Part shown: in pieces, positions 62,182 through 64,000 of the stretch
Position numbering within the stretch: the first letter of the stretch is position 1
How the letters are laid out: every line of letters begins with the position of its first letter
NCBI RefSeq assembly: GCF_040640155.1
Contig: NZ_JBFABE010000044.1
Span: 1-64,000, forward strand
Length of the DNA stretch: 64,000 nt
Direction of reading: 5' to 3'
From: Streptosporangium sp040640155
GTDB taxonomy: Bacteria > Actinomycetota > Actinomycetes > Streptosporangiales > Streptosporangiaceae
The notes under the pieces: model-generated
Seen by the model: only the letters and a program-made list of their open reading frames with translations
Databases searched by the model: none
What the model was told of the DNA's origin: nothing
Made by a program: the position numbers and the translations under genes

Positions 62182-63648
62182 TTGTTGCTTTCCCGTCCCC
62201 GAGGAATGGCGTGGCGAGCCCTGCTTCTCGCCCTGATCGGCGTGCTGGCCCTGCCCATGGGCACCGCCACCGGTTCCGCCCGCGTCGCGGCGGCCCCCGG
62301 CCCGTCCTTCACCAATCCCGTCGTCGGAACACCCAACAGCGCCGACCCGACCCTGGTCTTCCACAACGGCTTCTACTACTACGTCGCCACCACCTGGTCG
62401 GCCGACGTCGTCATGCGCCGCTCGTCCACCATCGCCGGCCTGCGCAGCGCCCCCGAGCAGGTCGTCGTGCGGACCGGCGGCAACACGATGTGGGCCCCGC
62501 ACCTGGAGATGGTCGGCGACCGCTGGTACCTGTACTACTCGGTGGAGCAGGGCAGCCTGCCCCGGCGCACCCACGTCGCCGAGAGCGCCGGGTCCGACCC
62601 GATGGGCCCCTACACCGTCCGCGGGATCCTCAACCTGATGCCGGACAACGCGTGGGCGATCGACGGCGGCCTGCTCAAGCTCAACGGCAACCTGTACATG
62701 ACATTCTCGGCGTTCGCCCCCGAGGACAACCTGCAGTCGTTGTTCATCGCGCCGATGTCGAACCCCTGGACGGCCGGCGCCTTCGGCAGGCGGATCTCGG
62801 CCCCCACCCTGGCCTGGGAGCGCCAGGGCGGCGCCGTCAACGAGGGCTCCTTCGCGCTGCAGCGAGGTGGCCGCACCTTCCTGACCTACTCGGCCAGCCA
62901 CTGCAACGGCCCCGACTACAAGCTCGGCATGCTGGAGTACCGCGGGGGCGACCCGCTGGCGGCCGGCTCCTGGACCAAGTTCCCCAACCCCATCTTCCAG
63001 CGCAACAACGCGGCCGGCGTCTACGGTCCGGGCCACCACTCGTTCTTCTCCTCACCCGACGGCACCGAGACCTGGATCGCCTACCACGCCAACTCCTCCG
63101 CCGGTCAGGGCTGCGGCACCACCCGCACCACCCGGGTGCAGAAGATCTCGTGGAACGCCGACGGCACCCCCAACCTCGGTGTCCCGGTGTCGACCTCCAC
63201 GGTGATCCCCGGCCCCTCCGGTGAGGTCGCCGCCGCCTACGCGCGCATCCGCAACCGGCACAGCGGCCTGTGCCTGGACGACTACAACGGGGTCACGACC
63301 CCCGGCGCCGAGGTGCGCCAGTGGACCTGCACCGGGCAGGCGCTCCAGGACTGGCAGATCGTCCCGGCCGCCGACGGCTACTCCACGATCGTCAACCGTC
63401 ACACCGGCCTGTGCCTGGACAACACCGACTGGGGTACCGCGGCCGGGGCGCCGGTCCAGCAGTGGACGTGCAACGGCCTGTCCGTCCAGCAGTGGCGCGT
63501 CACCTCCGTGGGAGGCGGCTACTCCACCCTGACCAACCGGTACAGCAACCTGTGCCTGGACAACTACAACTGGGGCACCGTGGCCGGTTCCGAGGTACGG
63601 CAGTGGACCTGCAGCGGCAACAACGCCCAGCAGTGGACCATCGGCTGA
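62182..63648 (+). CDS. Secreted GH43 arabinosidase with C-terminal ricin-type CBM13
   Basis: 488 residues. Signal peptide (MAWRALLLALIGVLALPM), GH43 domain (about 40-350) with Asp in SADPTLVF, Asp in AIDGGLLKLNG and Glu in AVNEGSFALQ, followed by three ricin-B repeats (CLDDYNG, CLDNTDWG, CLDNYNWG with DWQI, QQWRV, QQWTI). Exo- or endo-arabinanase activity. Unusual TTG start at 62182, supported by AGGAG 7 bases upstream. Confidence 0.9.
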   Translation: MLLSRPRGMAWRALLLALIGVLALPMGTATGSARVAAAPGPSFTNPVVGTPNSADPTLVFHNGFYYYVATTWSADVVMRRSSTIAGLRSAPEQVVVRTGGNTMWAPHLEMVGDRWYLYYSVEQGSLPRRTHVAESAGSDPMGPYTVRGILNLMPDNAWAIDGGLLKLNGNLYMTFSAFAPEDNLQSLFIAPMSNPWTAGAFGRRISAPTLAWERQGGAVNEGSFALQRGGRTFLTYSASHCNGPDYKLGMLEYRGGDPLAAGSWTKFPNPIFQRNNAAGVYGPGHHSFFSSPDGTETWIAYHANSSAGQGCGTTRTTRVQKISWNADGTPNLGVPVSTSTVIPGPSGEVAAAYARIRNRHSGLCLDDYNGVTTPGAEVRQWTCTGQALQDWQIVPAADGYSTIVNRHTGLCLDNTDWGTAAGAPVQQWTCNGLSVQQWRVTSVGGGYSTLTNRYSNLCLDNYNWGTVAGSEVRQWTCSGNNAQQWTIG

Positions 63649-63678
63649 GCCGATGAACCCCTGATCCGTGAAACCGCG

Positions 63679-63711
63679 GCGGTGACCCGGCCGCGAAGGC
63701 CGGGTCACCGC
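63679..63711. terminator. Hairpin terminator of GH43-ricin gene
   Basis: 14-bp perfect stem GCGGTGACCCGGCC with loop GCGAA, 30 bp after the stop. Confidence 0.85.
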
Positions 63712-63721
63712 ACGCGGGTCG

Positions 63722-63754
63722 GGGCGCCCCCTCTCCCACCAGGAGGGGGCGCCC
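63722..63754. terminator. Hairpin terminator of the convergent PL11 gene
   Basis: 12-bp stem GGGCGCCCCCTC/GAGGGGGCGCCC, loop of 9, about 50 bp beyond the minus-strand stop at 63803. Confidence 0.8.
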
Positions 63755-63802
63755 GTCGGGCGGCACCATGGAGATCAGGCCCCGATCCCCCGGTGCCGCG
63801 TC

Positions 63803-64000
63803 CTATCGGAGGTAGACCCTGGGCTGCGGCGGGGTGGCCATGCCGTCGCCGATGAAGAAGCTCGGGTGCGGCGGCTGGTTGTAGGCGGTGTTCTGCCAGG
63901 CCAGCGCCACCCGGTACTGCGGGTCGTGCAGCAGGGTGTGGATCTTCGTGGTGGTCACGTGCGGCGTGGAGTAGATCCGCAGGGCCCGGTTGTCGGTGGT
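63803..64000 (-). CDS. Rhamnogalacturonan lyase PL11, C-terminal end (partial)
   Basis: 65 codons to TAG. RIYSTPHVTTTKIHTLLHDP, QYRVALAWQNTAYNQPPHPS, FFIGDGMATPPQPRVYLR is the standard end of PL11 lyases and parallels the end of the copy at 12686 (HHPDYFLGHGMTAPPRPSIRY). A second, divergent lyase; the rest is outside the window. Confidence 0.9.
   Translation of the reverse strand, partial: TTDNRALRIYSTPHVTTTKIHTLLHDPQYRVALAWQNTAYNQPPHPSFFIGDGMATPPQPRVYLR

Overview
The window is about 70% G+C with strong G/C third-position bias, actinobacterial gene families (mycothiol-era ArsC, LacI sugar regulons, ebo-type cluster, Rox-like monooxygenase) and GTG/TTG starts. It looks like chromosome of a filamentous actinomycete; Streptosporangiaceae or Thermomonosporaceae is a reasonable guess but is inference only.

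Layout. (1) 1-3868: left-truncated siderophore-type NRPS operon on the minus strand (mbtH, panD, aryl-AMP ligase, NRPS condensation/cyclisation domain) behind an excellent IdeR/DmdR iron box. (2) 4202-4420: small His-rich protein behind a promoter/palindrome that looks like a metal-responsive operator. (3) 4608-20806: a rhamnogalacturonan/pectin utilisation locus: sugar isomerase-like TIM barrel, 2-hydroxyacid dehydrogenase, LplA/LplB/YtcP-type ABC importer, DUF2264 protein, PL11 rhamnogalacturonan lyase, exo-rhamnogalacturonan lyase-like protein, LacI regulator and GH42 beta-galactosidase. LacI-type palindromes (TGTAAACGTTTACA-like) sit in front of nearly every transcription unit. (4) 21119-23195: MFS exporter plus TetR. 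(5) 23196-33262: accessory stretch with transposase remnants, a 34-bp perfect palindrome, a second GH42, a secreted GH2 with ricin-type lectin domain, a hydrolase remnant, an epoxide hydrolase, and a broken IS5-type transposase whose 24-bp inverted repeats enclose a PPOX flavoprotein/TetR pair. (6) 33322-39560: membrane serine hydrolase, NarL-type two-component system, small hydrolases, a streptomycin 3''-kinase-like gene. (7) 40097-47296: seven-gene, fully overlapping ebo-like operon with an inositol-phosphate synthase homologue at its head and an A+T-rich palindromic leader. (8) 47642-54611: GNAT, Rox-like monooxygenase with a 19-codon leader ORF and hairpin, arsenic locus with one intact and one truncated ArsR and a deleted MFS gene, FeS-type photolyase. 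(9) 55035-60090: OmpR/sensor kinase/lipoprotein operon, VanY-like carboxypeptidase, and a TPR/aspartyl-protease-fold protein lacking its catalytic aspartates; a 76-bp duplicated regulatory block precedes both the operon and the protease-like gene. (10) 60224-64000: secreted arabinan/pectin enzymes (two GH43s, start of another PL11 lyase) with a second LacI operator type, TTGTTAACGTTAACAA.

How it fits together: extracellular lyases and arabinosidases/galactosidases at 12-20 kb, 23-29 kb and 60-64 kb strip pectin backbone and side chains; the ABC importer brings in oligosaccharides; LacI proteins couple expression to substrate. The remaining genes are mainly stress and toxicant functions (iron, arsenic, antibiotics, cell wall, DNA damage). 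No tRNA, rRNA or CRISPR array was seen.
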